A DNA stretch of 64,000 nucleotides from Pseudomonas mohnii. GTDB taxonomy: Bacteria; Pseudomonadota; Gammaproteobacteria; Pseudomonadales; Pseudomonadaceae. Location: assembly GCF_900105115.1 (NCBI RefSeq), contig NZ_FNRV01000001.1:5583501-5647500 (forward strand). Reading direction: 5' to 3'. The number at the start of each line of letters is the position of its first letter. Position 1 is the first letter of the stretch. Positions 51,345 through 61,794 of this stretch are shown here, piece by piece. Position numbers and translations under genes: made by a program. The notes under the pieces were generated by a model. That model saw only the letters and a program-made list of their open reading frames with translations. It was not told the origin of the DNA and did no database searches.

Positions 51345-51800
51345 ATGATCTGCGACATTGTTGTGATTGGTAACGGAGCTATTGGTGGTTCAATTGCCTT
51401 CGAATTGGCGAGTCGAGGGTTCAAAGTATGCAGGGTCGGTGAGGCGGATAGGACTAATGCCGCATCAAAGGCTGCGGGCGCGATGAATGGTTGCTTCGGT
51501 GAAATCACCAGTGGTTTGCTCGCCAGTGAGCATGGCCGTTTGAAATTGGCCATGGATATTCAGGCTAAAGCACTATGGCCGCATTGGTCACAGCGGCTTG
51601 CGCGGGCCTCGGGTAACCAGCAAGAGATGCTAACAGCTTGTGGCACTCATGTGCTCCTCAACTCCGCAGGTATGGCTGAAATTGACAGCGTCAACTACGC
51701 AGCTATTGAACAAACTTTGCGCGAGCATTCAGTCGAAGTCTATGGAAAAACCTGTGAAGTGCTCTTCAAAACAATGAGCCCATCAAGGAAAAGCGACTGA
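51345..51800 (+). CDS. truncated FAD-dependent oxidoreductase (DAO type)
   Basis: 151 residues only. The N-terminus (ICDIVVIGNGAIGGSIAFEL) is the GxGxxG dinucleotide-binding fold of glycine/D-amino-acid-oxidase-type flavoproteins. RTNAASKAAGAMNGCFGE is the usual second FAD contact. Such enzymes are normally 370-450 residues, so the substrate domain and C-terminal FAD contacts are missing. The frame ends SPSRKSD with the stop overlapping the next start (TGATG). GGGG precedes ATG 51345. It is probably an inactive remnant whose leader still drives the transporter gene. Confidence 0.8.
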   Translation: MICDIVVIGNGAIGGSIAFELASRGFKVCRVGEADRTNAASKAAGAMNGCFGEITSGLLASEHGRLKLAMDIQAKALWPHWSQRLARASGNQQEMLTACGTHVLLNSAGMAEIDSVNYAAIEQTLREHSVEVYGKTCEVLFKTMSPSRKSD

Positions 51801-53329
51801 TGCAAAGATCGGTAACCCCCCTTGTCTCCATTATCCAGGATCGCTCGAAAGGCGCGGCCTTGTTGGTGATCATGCTTCCGGTCCTGTTGGTGACCATCGA
51901 TAACACCATTCTCAATTTCGCCATGCCGCGAATCGCTGCTGCGCTGAACCCGTCTGCCGCCGAGCAGCTGTGGATGATCGATGCCTATTCTCTGGTGCTC
52001 GCCGGGTTGCTGGTGAGCATGGGCAGCTCCGGAGACCGCTTTGGTCATCGACGCATGCTTTGTTTGGGGTGTATGGGTTTCGTAGTGGTGTCGGTGGGGG
52101 TGGTGTTTTCACAGCAAGCGTGGCATCTGATTGCGGGGCGTGCGCTGTTGGGTTGTTTCGGTGCAATGATTTTGCCGGCGACCCTGGCGCTAATTCGCAC
52201 TGCATTTGAGGATCGAGAAGAGCGGCGCCTGGCAGTGGCGGTCTGGGCAACTTGCCTGACTGTCGGGTCGGCTTTGGGGCCATTGCTGGGCGGTGTGCTG
52301 TTGCAGTATTTCAATTGGCAGTCGGTTTTTTTGGTGGCTTTGCCGTTCCTGTTGCCCGTGTTGCTCTTTGCGCGGATGATTACCGAGTCGCCAAAGCAGC
52401 TGGGTAAATCGACCGATTACCTGAGTATCTTGTTGAGTCTGGGTGCCATGACGGGTGTGATGCTGGGTCTCAAGCATCTGGCCACGGTCGGCTTCGACGG
52501 GCAGGTTTTGATCTGGGTGCTGTCCGGAATTTTGCTGGGCGTAGTTTTTGTCCGTCGCCAGCTAGTGTTGGAACACCCGCTGTTGGACCTCAGGTTGTTC
52601 GGCTCCTCTGCTTTCAGCGTGTCCATTGCGAAAAATCTCGTCAGCCTGGGCTTGTTGGTCGGTTTCATTTTCTTCGCCACCCAGTTGCTGCAGTTGGTAT
52701 TTGGGTTATCCCCGTTGTTGGCCAGCTTGACATTGGTGCCGGGGCAGGTATTGGCGATTGTCGCCGGCCTTGCCATCGTGCCGCTGGCGCAAAAGCATGC
52801 ACCGAATAGGGTCATTTCCGGATGTCTGCTACTGGCCGCTGCGGCCTTCGCGATGATGGCACTGGTTGCACCTACTGCGCTGATCGTCGGTGTGGCTTTC
52901 GTTTTGCTCAACGCTAGTATTGCCGCCATCACCACCGTGTCCAACGATCTAGTGTTGGCCTCGGTGCCAGCCGAGAGTGTCGGTAGTGCCTCATCCGTCA
53001 GTGAGACGGCTTATGAGATTGGCGTGGTGTTGGGTACCACGTTGATCGGAGGGGCAGTGGCGGCGCTGTATCGGTTGTCTTTGGTAATGCCTGAGGGCGC
53101 ACCTGAAAACGTAGTGACCGCATTTGCAACGCTGGGAGGGGCTCACGCCATCAGTCAAGTCCAGCCAGAGGAAGTGGCGACGCGGATTCTGGAAGACGCT
53201 AACGCTGCATTTACAGACGGCGTGATGACGACAAGTACTATTGTGACTGGGCTCATTGTGCTATTTGCGCTGGTTACATACTGCTATTTGCGAGAGCGAA
53301 GTCCTGCGCATCCAGTTGAAAGTCGCTGA
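51800..53329 (+). CDS. DHA2-family MFS exporter (SmvA-like)
   Basis: 509 residues with about 14 transmembrane segments. Motif D1 is VTIDNTILNFAMPRI (about residues 31-45) and motif A GSSGDRFGHRRML (about 74-86). Motif C-like ATCLTVGSALGPLLGGVLLQ is at about 151-170. QLWMIDAYSLVLAGLLVSMG is close to the SmvA/QacA-type cationic drug exporters. AAGGA lies 10 bases before the start, and the start overlaps the preceding stop. Codon use appears richer in TTG than in neighbouring core genes. It is likely to be acquired cargo. Confidence 0.9.
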   Translation: MQRSVTPLVSIIQDRSKGAALLVIMLPVLLVTIDNTILNFAMPRIAAALNPSAAEQLWMIDAYSLVLAGLLVSMGSSGDRFGHRRMLCLGCMGFVVVSVGVVFSQQAWHLIAGRALLGCFGAMILPATLALIRTAFEDREERRLAVAVWATCLTVGSALGPLLGGVLLQYFNWQSVFLVALPFLLPVLLFARMITESPKQLGKSTDYLSILLSLGAMTGVMLGLKHLATVGFDGQVLIWVLSGILLGVVFVRRQLVLEHPLLDLRLFGSSAFSVSIAKNLVSLGLLVGFIFFATQLLQLVFGLSPLLASLTLVPGQVLAIVAGLAIVPLAQKHAPNRVISGCLLLAAAAFAMMALVAPTALIVGVAFVLLNASIAAITTVSNDLVLASVPAESVGSASSVSETAYEIGVVLGTTLIGGAVAALYRLSLVMPEGAPENVVTAFATLGGAHAISQVQPEEVATRILEDANAAFTDGVMTTSTIVTGLIVLFALVTYCYLRERSPAHPVESR

Positions 53330-53346
53330 AGCACCATCGGGCCACT

Positions 53347-53432
53347 GAGCAAAGCTTGCTAGCGATAGCAGTGGCAAATTCACCATCAATGTTGAATGTG
53401 AGACCCTCATCGCGAGCAAGCTTTGCTACTAC
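53347..53432. repeat. degenerate REP pair
   Basis: GAGCAAAGCTTGCTAGCGAT and the facing unit ATCGCGAGCAAGCTTTGCTA. It lies between the MFS gene and the aceA terminator. Confidence 0.75.
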
Positions 53433-53458
53433 GGGGGGGGATGCCTTAAATCCCGGGC

Positions 53459-53488
53459 AAAAAAAACGCCCCGAACCAGTCGGGGCGT
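53459..53488 (-). terminator. Rho-independent terminator of aceA
   Basis: Stem ACGCCCCGA (53466-53474) with TCGGGGCGT, loop ACCAG, and on the minus strand a run of eight U. The relic at 50181-50484 contains the damaged duplicate of this terminator. Confidence 0.94.
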
Positions 53489-53555
53489 CAGATGTGCAGC
53501 GCTGCGGTTAGCTTTCTATCCCGTCCGCAGCGGCTGGTATTTCAGGTGAAGCAGA

Positions 53556-54881
53556 TCAGTGGAACTGTTCTTCTTCGGTCGAACCGGTCAGTGCGGTTAC
53601 CGACGACGAGCCACCCTGGATCACGGTGGTCATGTCGTCGAAGTAGCCGGTGCCCACTTCCTGCTGGTGAGCCACGAAGGTGTAACCCTTGGCGGCGTCG
53701 GCGAATTCCTGCTCCTGCAGTTTCACGTAGGCGGTCATGTCGTTGCGGGCGTAGTCGTGCGCCAGGTTGAACATGCTGTGCCACATGTTGTGAATGCCGG
53801 CCAGGGTGATGAATTGGTGCTTGTAGCCCATGGCGGACAGTTCGCGCTGGAACTTGGCGATGGTCGCGTCGTCCAGGTTTTTCTTCCAGTTGAAGGAAGG
53901 CGAGCAGTTGTACGACAGCAGTTGGTCCGGGTATTCCTTCTTGATCGCTTCGGCGAAGCGACGAGCTTCTTCCAGATCAGGCTTGGCGGTTTCGCACCAG
54001 ATCAGGTCGGCGTACGGCGCGTAGGCCAGGCCGCGAGCGATAGCCTGGTCGAGACCGGCGCGCACTTTGTAGAAGCCTTCCTGGGTACGTTCGCCAGTGA
54101 CGAATGGCTGGTCGTACGGATCGCAATCGGAAGTCAGCAGGTCAGCAGCGTTAGCGTCGGTACGAGCCAGGATGATGGTCGGAGTACCGGCAACGTCAGC
54201 AGCCAGACGAGCAGCGGTCAGCTTCTGTACGGCTTCCTGGGTTGGAACCAGTACCTTGCCGCCCATGTGGCCGCACTTCTTGACGGAGGCCAGTTGGTCT
54301 TCGAAGTGAACACCGGCGGCGCCCGCTTCGATCATGCTCTTCATCAGTTCGTAAGCGTTCAGTACGCCGCCGAAACCGGCTTCAGCGTCAGCCACGATTG
54401 GCGCGAAGTAGTCGATGTAGCCTTCGTCGCCTGGGTTCTTGCCGGCTTTCCACTGGATCTGGTCAGCACGACGGAACGAGTTGTTGATGCGCTTGACCAC
54501 GGTTGGAACCGAATCCACCGGGTACAGCGACTGGTCCGGGTACATCGATTCGGCGGAGTTGTTGTCCGCAGCTACTTGCCAGCCTGACAGGTAGATCGCC
54601 TGGATGCCGGCCTTGACTTGTTGCACAGCCTGGCCGCCGGTCAGGGCGCCCATGCAGTTGACGAAATCTTTCTCAGGACGGAAGGCTGGCTTGGCACCTT
54701 GGGTAACCAGGTTCCACAGCTTTTCGGCGCCCATTTTTGCAAAAGTGTGCTCAGGTTGAACCGAGCCACGCAGGCGGACGACGTCAGCAGCGGAGTAAGT
54801 GCGTGTCACGCCTTTCCAGCGCGGGTTTTCAGCCCAGTCTTTTTCGAGGGCTGCAATTTGCTGTTCGCGTGTCAGTGCCAT
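53556..54881 (-). CDS. aceA: isocitrate lyase
   Basis: 441 residues, normal for the shorter isocitrate lyase class. It splits isocitrate into glyoxylate and succinate, the entry to the glyoxylate shunt needed for growth on acetate, fatty acids or leucine. The catalytic loop [16 protein letters not shown] is at about residues 195-210, with the active-site cysteine. [11 protein letters not shown] and [20 protein letters not shown] follow. ATG 54881 (GAGG 9 bases upstream) is preferred over an upstream in-frame start. The 3' end is duplicated at 50181-50484. Confidence 0.97.
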   Translation of the reverse strand: MALTREQQIAALEKDWAENPRWKGVTRTYSAADVVRLRGSVQPEHTFAKMGAEKLWNLVTQGAKPAFRPEKDFVNCMGALTGGQAVQQVKAGIQAIYLSGWQVAADNNSAESMYPDQSLYPVDSVPTVVKRINNSFRRADQIQWKAGKNPGDEGYIDYFAPIVADAEAGFGGVLNAYELMKSMIEAGAAGVHFEDQLASVKKCGHMGGKVLVPTQEAVQKLTAARLAADVAGTPTIILARTDANAADLLTSDCDPYDQPFVTGERTQEGFYKVRAGLDQAIARGLAYAPYADLIWCETAKPDLEEARRFAEAIKKEYPDQLLSYNCSPSFNWKKNLDDATIAKFQRELSAMGYKHQFITLAGIHNMWHSMFNLAHDYARNDMTAYVKLQEQEFADAAKGYTFVAHQQEVGTGYFDDMTTVIQGGSSSVTALTGSTEEEQFH

Positions 54882-55283
54882 GGAGATAAACCTCGTCGCA
54901 TAGGTCTTGGGGTGGAAAATTCCTGCTCCTGCCACGTACGCATCCTGAAATTGGCGTAAGAGGCTGCTCGCTGACCAGAAGCTTAAGCGGTCAAGTCGGG
55001 TTCGGCGGGGGAGGCGACGGGATGAACGATGGGCTCGAGGGGAAGTGAGCAGGTACGGGCGAACTGCGGGCGCATTCGGGCGTCGTGGGCCTTGGTGCGA
55101 ACATCAGTGTGGTGCCGGGTTACCTAATTACGCTTCCGTCCCTCGGGACAACTTCGTTCCAGTCGACAACCTCGTCAAACACACCTTGTGGGCGGTACAG
55201 ACACGAATCGGCTTGCGTGGGGTAAGTTGCAAGCGGCGACTCGAAGGCCCTTGCCGGGGCCTCTGATTAGCGGGAGCGAGGCC
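54882..55283 (-). other. 400-base leader between the aceA promoter candidate and aceA
   Basis: No convincing gene. GC-rich, with a hairpin AGGCCC/GGGGCCT near 55246-55264. If the promoter at 55284-55312 is used, this would be an unusually long 5' untranslated region, or it may hide a small RNA. Confidence 0.4.
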
Positions 55284-55312
55284 ATCATGCCTTCGGTTTT
55301 TTAGCCCGTCAA
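55284..55312 (-). promoter_or_regulatory. candidate promoter upstream of aceA
   Basis: Minus strand -35 TTGACG (55312-55307) and -10 CATGAT (55289-55284), 17 bp apart. A palindromic site lies immediately upstream. Confidence 0.5.
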
Positions 55313-55318
55313 ACACTT

Positions 55319-55344
55319 TGTAGTGCTTTTTTTTAAGCACTACA
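55319..55344. promoter_or_regulatory. palindrome with a T-tract centre, probable regulator site for aceA
   Basis: Perfect 10-bp arms TGTAGTGCTT and AAGCACTACA around six Ts. It adjoins the aceA promoter candidate. TGTAGT...ACTACA half-sites recall the RpiR-family regulator RccR, which is known to control aceA in P. fluorescens, but I am recalling the motif only approximately. Confidence 0.6.
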
Positions 55345-55384
55345 TCTTTGGTCTAATACGACTTGCCAGTCAGTTTTCGGTGAC

Positions 55385-56146
55385 TTAGTCCAAGGTATCG
55401 ACTTTCACCCGTAGCGTCATGTCATCCCGGCCTTGAGTCGAGTAGCTGCGGGTAAGGCCTTGTTTGTCGGCCTGTGTCTGGCCGTTTACGCCAGCCAGCA
55501 GGATCCATTCGCCCAAGTGTCCGGTGACCGTTGTGTCGGTACTTTGTACGTTCACTACATCGGGACGTTCCTGACTCATGCGGTCATGGTTGGTGCTGAT
55601 CGACAGGTGAACGATGTCACCGGTGACGCTGGCGGTGACATAGAACCCCTGAGTGACGTTGCGGTATTCGGTCTGGCTGCGCAGGTCGCCGTAGGAGTCG
55701 GTCTGGCTGCTGGTGAGCGGTACGCTCTGGCCGACCTGGATCAGTGCTGGCGTGCCTTCGCTGGTCTGGACTTGCTGAATGCCGCCATTACGGCTGGCGG
55801 TGTTGTAACTGATGATGCGGGTCTGGTTGGGCTTGGCGCCGTTCACTGAATATCCCTGGTCGCCCTGGGTGTTGTTGTCACTGGTATCGACAGTGATCAG
55901 CAGGCGTTTTGGCGCCGTGTCGAGCTGGGAAAGAAGGGCTTTAAGTTCGTCGATTTTGCGCTGATCAGCGTTGACTATAAGCTGATTTCCGTAAGCGCTA
56001 ACCTGGCCATCCTTGCCGATGAAATCCTGTGCGACCGGCAACATATCGGCGCTGGTGTGGTAGTTCAATGGCACGATTTCGGTGGCTGCCATGACCGAAA
56101 AACTGCAGGTCACCAACAGCGTGGTGAGCAGGGTGCGTAGGGACAT
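55385..56146 (-). CDS. small periplasmic protein with secretin N-domain
   Basis: 253 residues. The signal peptide (LLTTLLVTCSFSVMA, about 6-20) ends before ATEIVPLNY. Residues about 25-80 resemble the secretin N1 ring-forming fold (VPLNYHTSADMLPVAQDFIG ... VNADQRKIDELKALLSQLD). The rest (about 90-253) is Ser/Thr/Gln-rich beta sequence such as GQSVPLTSSQTDSYGDLRSQ and GFYVTASVTGDIVHLSIS, like the start of a secretin domain but too short to form a pore. GGAG precedes ATG 56146. P. aeruginosa has a similar unassigned gene next to aceA (from memory). The function is unknown. Confidence 0.85.
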   Translation of the reverse strand: MSLRTLLTTLLVTCSFSVMAATEIVPLNYHTSADMLPVAQDFIGKDGQVSAYGNQLIVNADQRKIDELKALLSQLDTAPKRLLITVDTSDNNTQGDQGYSVNGAKPNQTRIISYNTASRNGGIQQVQTSEGTPALIQVGQSVPLTSSQTDSYGDLRSQTEYRNVTQGFYVTASVTGDIVHLSISTNHDRMSQERPDVVNVQSTDTTVTGHLGEWILLAGVNGQTQADKQGLTRSYSTQGRDDMTLRVKVDTLD

Positions 56147-56224
56147 ATCCGTTATCTCCGCAATCAAAGGCTTGATAGTGCCACTTTGTCGGCCCGCAAT
56201 GGGGCAAGTTGAATCGTAGACAGC

Positions 56225-56260
56225 AAAACGCCCCGGCATCCGAAAATGGCGAGGCGTTTT
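56225..56260 (-). terminator. probable terminator after the GNAT gene
   Basis: AAAACGCC (56225-56232) pairs with GGCGTTTT (56253-56260), with further GC pairs inside. The RNA ends in a U run on either strand. It lies between the GNAT and the secretin-like gene. Confidence 0.6.
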
Positions 56261-56281
56261 GTGGTGTTTGCGTGTTGCTTT

Positions 56282-56311
56282 TGTGGTGAGGGAGCAAGCC
56301 CCCTCACCACA
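56282..56311. repeat. REP hairpin, same subtype as 184-213
   Basis: TGTGGTGAGGG and CCCTCACCACA with a short AGCAAGCC centre. It differs from the copy at 184-213 by compensating changes in the stem. Confidence 0.8.
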
Positions 56312-56315
56312 GGTA

Positions 56316-56741
56316 TCAAGCCGAATGGCGAACCATGTCGACATGCGGAATCCCTGCTTCCAGAAACTCCTCACTGACCATGCTGAAGCCCAGGCGCTCA
56401 TAGAACGCCGTGGCTTGGACCTGGGCGCTGAGCATCTGTTGTTTTAGCCCGCGCTTTTCGGCTTCGCCGATGACCGCTTGCATCAACGCATCGCCAACTT
56501 TCAGGCCGCGCCAATCCTTGAGTACCGACACCCGGCCAACATGACCGTCAGGCAGCAGGCGGGCGGTACCGATTGGAAAGTCGCCTTCGAACGCCAGGAA
56601 GTGCACGGCAGTCGCGTCGTCGGCATCCCACTCAAGTTCAGGTGGAACGCATTGCTCGGCGACGAACACCGTCTCACGAATGCGCCGGATCTCGGCGTTG
56701 TCCTTCTGCCAGTCTGCGACACGTACGTGAATCTTATTCAT
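56316..56741 (-). CDS. GNAT-family N-acetyltransferase
   Basis: 141 residues. EIRRIRETVFVAEQCVPPEL (about 16-35) and AVHFLAFEGDFPIGTARLLP open a typical GNAT fold. GRVSVLKDWRGLKVGDALMQ (about 69-88) contains the acetyl-CoA loop, and AQVQATAFYERLGFSMVSEE (about 106-125) is the C-terminal motif. Resembles ElaA/YjcF-like proteins of unknown substrate. The start lies inside the last codons of roxA (8-base overlap), so the two are probably co-translated. Confidence 0.9.
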   Translation of the reverse strand: MNKIHVRVADWQKDNAEIRRIRETVFVAEQCVPPELEWDADDATAVHFLAFEGDFPIGTARLLPDGHVGRVSVLKDWRGLKVGDALMQAVIGEAEKRGLKQQMLSAQVQATAFYERLGFSMVSEEFLEAGIPHVDMVRHSA

Positions 56742-57903
56742 CGGCAAACCCCAGGCTACCTTGCTTGACCAGCTCGCACAGCAGGCTGCGGCCATCTTCA
56801 TCGCTCAGCCACTGACCAAGGTTGTCGCTGTGCAACGCATCGGCTGCGCAGATCATCTTCAGCAGCTCGCGCAGTTTGCCCGGCAGATAACGGCTCTGGC
56901 CGCTGGCGAACAGCAGCAAGTCATCATCGACTTCCGACCAGGCCAGGCGTGCGCTTGGGTTGCGGATCAGTACGGCGCCCTGTTCGAGCGCGCTGAGGAC
57001 GTCTTCCTCTTCGACGTCTTCCGGGCCAACGACCAATTCCGGATAGCGTGGCTCGGTCATGAACTGGCCGAACCAGGTCAGCAGCAGGCGCTCATCGCTC
57101 ATGTGTTCGGCCAGCAGGCCTTTCAGACGGTCGAGGGCGTCGTGCTGGATCTGGTGCGGATCGACCGCTGGCAGGGCGTCGGCGTCGGTGTAGCGCTCTT
57201 CGTCAGGCAGGAACTGGCTGAGGAAGTCAGTGAAGTGGGTCAGCACTTCAGCGGCGCTCGGTGCGCGGAAGCCGACGGAGTAAGTCAGGCAGTCATCGAC
57301 CGCGACGCCGCAGTGGGCCAGGCGTGGTGGCAGGTAGAGCATGTCACCCGGTTCCAGGACCCATTCATCGGTCGCTTCGAATTCGGCGAGGATGCGCAAG
57401 TCCGCGTGCTGCAGCAGCGGGCTTTCGGAGTCGCACATCTGGCCGATCTTCCAGTTGCGCTTGCCGTGGCCTTGCAGCAGGAACACGTCGTAGTTGTCGA
57501 AATGCGGGCCGACGCTGCCACCTGGTGCCGCGTAGCTGATCATTACGTCGTCGATGCGCCAGCTCGGCAGGAAGCGGAAGTGCTCCAGCAGTTCGCCGAC
57601 TTCCGGAACGAACTGGTCCACGGCTTGTACCAGTAGGGTCCACTCGCGTTCCGGCAGCTTGCTGAATTCGTCCTCGGCAAACGGGCCGCGGCGCAGTTCC
57701 CAAGGGCGCTCGCCGTGCTCGATGATCAGGCGCGATTCGACTTCTTCTTCCAGCGCCAGGCCGGCCAATTCGTCGGCATCGAGCGGGCTTTCGAAGTCTG
57801 GGATGGCCTGACGGATCAACAGTGGCTTTTTCTGCCAGTAGTCGCGCAGGAACTCCCGTGCCGTGATGCCGCCCAAAAGTTGAAGAGGAATGTCAGGATT
57901 CAT
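56734..57903 (-). CDS. roxA: ribosomal oxygenase, YcfD/RoxA-type JmjC/cupin protein
   Basis: 389 residues of the 2-oxoglutarate/Fe(II) oxygenase family. By homology it hydroxylates an arginine of ribosomal protein L16. The iron-binding HxD is in GGSVGPHFDNYDVFLLQG (about 127-144), and the distal histidine in LPPRLAHCGVAV (about 192-203). HGKRNWKIG holds the 2-oxoglutarate-binding region. The C-terminal winged-helix part is present (about 270-389). ATG 57903 has AGG 7 bases upstream; an earlier in-frame start at 57927 adds eight residues. Confidence 0.92.
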   Translation of the reverse strand: MNPDIPLQLLGGITAREFLRDYWQKKPLLIRQAIPDFESPLDADELAGLALEEEVESRLIIEHGERPWELRRGPFAEDEFSKLPEREWTLLVQAVDQFVPEVGELLEHFRFLPSWRIDDVMISYAAPGGSVGPHFDNYDVFLLQGHGKRNWKIGQMCDSESPLLQHADLRILAEFEATDEWVLEPGDMLYLPPRLAHCGVAVDDCLTYSVGFRAPSAAEVLTHFTDFLSQFLPDEERYTDADALPAVDPHQIQHDALDRLKGLLAEHMSDERLLLTWFGQFMTEPRYPELVVGPEDVEEEDVLSALEQGAVLIRNPSARLAWSEVDDDLLLFASGQSRYLPGKLRELLKMICAADALHSDNLGQWLSDEDGRSLLCELVKQGSLGFADE

Positions 57904-57940
57904 GTGTAACCTATTGAAAAAATGCACTTTTCATACGGGA

Positions 57941-57967
57941 ATAAAAACGCCCGGCGCGGCCGGGCGT
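57941..57967 (-). terminator. Rho-independent terminator of purB
   Basis: Stem ACGCCCGGC (57947-57955) with GCCGGGCGT, loop GCG, then UUUUAU on the minus strand. Confidence 0.93.
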
Positions 57968-57989
57968 CTTAAAAGGGTCAAGCGGTCGA

Positions 57990-59447
<1,458 letters not shown>

Positions 59448-59487
59448 TTACGCGTTACTGACTACAAAGGGGTGTTGCGGATACGCC

Positions 59488-60111
59488 TCAGCTGGCGCGC
59501 ATCAACGGATAAAGCTCTTTCAGCAATTTGCGTCGGCTGATCACCAACTGCCAGCGATGGCCGCCCAGCTGCCGCCACAGGCGTGCCGAGCGAATGCCGG
59601 CCAGCAATAGCGCGCGAATTTTCGACGCGTTGCTCGGTTGCTGCAGGTTGCGCATGTCGCCGTGGACCTGGATGCGTTGGCGCAAGGTGCTCAGGGTGTC
59701 CTGGTACAGCGCGCCACACGCGGCGATCACGTTTTCATGGGCCGGGCCGAAGTGTTCGACCTGGGACTGAATCTGGGGCAGGCGTTTGCCGATGATGTCC
59801 AGCATGTCGCTGCGCTTGGCCAGTTGGCGCTCAAGGCCGAGCATGGCGAGCGCGTAGCGCAGCGGTTCGCGCTGCAGGGCGCTCGGATCGCGTTCCAGGG
59901 CGCCGATCAAGGCGCGATAGCCTTCGCGCAGATTGATATCGTCGCCGCCGTAGACTTCCAGGGTGTCCTTGGGGTCGCGGATCAGCAGGCTACCCAGCAT
60001 GCAGGTCAGGCCGGCCTCGTTGGTCTGGCCGGTCTTGGCAATTTTATCGACCAGCACGGCGGCGAGAAACACGCCGCCCAGTGCCGTCAGTTGCTCCTGG
60101 GTCGGGCTCAT
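59488..60111 (-). CDS. hflD: HflD, high-frequency lysogenization protein homologue
   Basis: 207 residues, all-helical. [20 protein letters not shown] opens the family, with [19 protein letters not shown] (about 59-77) in the middle and [20 protein letters not shown] near the end. In E. coli HflD binds lambda CII; the normal bacterial role is unclear. It overlaps mnmA (ATGA), the same gene pair as in E. coli, and precedes purB. Confidence 0.94.
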   Translation of the reverse strand: MSPTQEQLTALGGVFLAAVLVDKIAKTGQTNEAGLTCMLGSLLIRDPKDTLEVYGGDDINLREGYRALIGALERDPSALQREPLRYALAMLGLERQLAKRSDMLDIIGKRLPQIQSQVEHFGPAHENVIAACGALYQDTLSTLRQRIQVHGDMRNLQQPSNASKIRALLLAGIRSARLWRQLGGHRWQLVISRRKLLKELYPLMRAS

Positions 60112-61253
60112 TGGGGCTGCCCTTTGCCGGTGCTCTTGCTGGTCCAGGGTTCCGCCACTTCGATCACTCCGCCACCCAGGCAGATTTCACCGTCATAGAA
60201 CACCACGGACTGGCCCGGAGTGACCGCGCGTTGCGGGTCGTCAAACGTGGCGCGGTAACCGGTGGCGGTTTTTTCCAGGGTGCAGCGCTGGTCGCTCTGG
60301 CGATAGCGGACCTTGGCGGTCAGTCTGCGCGGCTCGCTCAGGTCGATCGGATTGACCCAGTAGATGTCCGAAGCGAGCAGGGCGCGGGAGAACAACCATG
60401 GGTGGTCATTGCCCTGGCCGACGATCAGTTCGTTATGTTCCAGGTCCTTGATCAGCACGTACCACGGCTCGTCGCTGGCGTCTTTCAAGCCGCCGATGCC
60501 CAGGCCCTGGCGCTGGCCGATGGTGTGATACATCAGGCCGTGGTGGCGGCCGATGACTTCACCTTCGGTGGTCTTGATCTCGCCCGGTTGTGCCGGCAGG
60601 TACTGCTTGAGGAAGTCGCTGAAGCGACGTTCGCCGATAAAGCAGATCCCGGTGGAGTCTTTTTTCTTCGCGGTTGCCAGTTCGTATTTCTCGGCAATCG
60701 CGCGTACTTCCGGCTTTTCCAGCTCGCCGACCGGGAACAGGGTCTTGGCGATCTGTTCGCCGCCGACGGCGTGCAGGAAGTAGCTCTGGTCCTTGTTCGC
60801 GTCCAGGCCCTTGAGCAATTCGGTACGACCGTCGATGTCACGGCGGCGCACGTAGTGGCCGGTGGCGATCAGGTCGGCGCCCAGCATCATGGCGTAGTCG
60901 AGGAACGCCTTGAACTTGATTTCGCGGTTGCACAGGATGTCCGGGTTCGGCGTGCGGCCGGCCTTGTATTCGGCCAGGAAGTGCTCGAAGACGTTGTCCC
61001 AGTACTCGGCGGCGAAGTTGGCGGTGTGCAGCTTGATTCCGATCTTGTCGCACACAGCCTGGGCATCCGCCAGGTCATCCATGGCGGTGCAGTATTCCGT
61101 TCCATCGTCTTCTTCCCAGTTCTTCATGAACAGGCCTTCCACCTCATAACCCTGCTCGATCAGCAGGAGGGCGGAAACGGAAGAGTCCACGCCGCCGGAC
61201 ATGCCGACAATGACGCGCTTCTTTTGTGTGTCAGAAGGGGCTGGATCACGCAT
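60108..61253 (-). CDS. mnmA: tRNA-specific 2-thiouridylase
   Basis: 381 residues. It adds sulfur to uridine-34 of tRNA-Lys, -Glu and -Gln. The PP-loop [18 protein letters not shown] (about 14-31) binds ATP. The two active-site cysteines lie in [16 protein letters not shown] (about residue 104) and [12 protein letters not shown] (about residue 201). [20 protein letters not shown] and [18 protein letters not shown] are conserved. The stop overlaps hflD. Confidence 0.97.
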   Translation of the reverse strand: MRDPAPSDTQKKRVIVGMSGGVDSSVSALLLIEQGYEVEGLFMKNWEEDDGTEYCTAMDDLADAQAVCDKIGIKLHTANFAAEYWDNVFEHFLAEYKAGRTPNPDILCNREIKFKAFLDYAMMLGADLIATGHYVRRRDIDGRTELLKGLDANKDQSYFLHAVGGEQIAKTLFPVGELEKPEVRAIAEKYELATAKKKDSTGICFIGERRFSDFLKQYLPAQPGEIKTTEGEVIGRHHGLMYHTIGQRQGLGIGGLKDASDEPWYVLIKDLEHNELIVGQGNDHPWLFSRALLASDIYWVNPIDLSEPRRLTAKVRYRQSDQRCTLEKTATGYRATFDDPQRAVTPGQSVVFYDGEICLGGGVIEVAEPWTSKSTGKGQPQ

Positions 61254-61312
61254 AGGGATTCAATGAGTGTCTTGAAAAAGGACGCGATTCTAACAGGCTG
61301 GAGCCCGCAAGG

Positions 61313-61759
61313 CTAAAGAGAAGGGCGGATCAATTCGAGACCGAAGTGTTTGCCGTCCAGATAGTCGTCGATACAGCGGATAATCAGCTCGCTGCGCCAG
61401 CTGTCCCTCTGCTCGATTAATTCGTCGCGGGTCAACCACTTGGCGCCGACGATACCGTCGTCCAGCTGGTAGTCCGGGTGGTGTTTGAGCGGCTTGGCGA
61501 TGAAGCAGACCCGTTGGTAGGTCACGCCGTTGCTGGGTGCGGTATAGAGATAAATGCCCAGCACACCGGTCGGCTCGACGTCCCAGCCGGTTTCCTCGAG
61601 GGTTTCGCGCACGGCGGCCTCGGTCAGGGTTTCGTTCGGGTCGAGGTGGCCGGCGGGCTGGTTGAGCACCACGCGTCCGTGCTTGAGTTCCTCGACCATC
61701 AGGAAGCGGCCGTTGTCTTCTACGATGGTGGCGACGGTGATGTGGGGTTGCCAGTCCAT
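61313..61759 (-). CDS. nudJ: NUDIX hydrolase, NudJ type
   Basis: 148 residues. The Nudix box is complete, beginning GHLDPNETLTEAA and continuing VRETLEETGWD (about residues 37-60). In E. coli NudJ hydrolyses HMP-PP and other nucleotide or thiamine diphosphates. LNQPAGHLD and WLTRDELIEQRDSWRSELI are family hallmarks. It sits immediately upstream of mnmA, the order found in E. coli and P. aeruginosa. Confidence 0.94.
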   Translation of the reverse strand: MDWQPHITVATIVEDNGRFLMVEELKHGRVVLNQPAGHLDPNETLTEAAVRETLEETGWDVEPTGVLGIYLYTAPSNGVTYQRVCFIAKPLKHHPDYQLDDGIVGAKWLTRDELIEQRDSWRSELIIRCIDDYLDGKHFGLELIRPSL

Positions 61760-61794
61760 GAAATGCCCTCAATTTTCAAAAGTTGAAACACTAT

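Noticed and set aside
53347..53432. Possible CRISPR-like repeats, here and at the other REP clusters
   Set aside because: Units occur as one inverted pair, not as regularly spaced direct repeats with unique spacers; they fit the REP/BIME family.
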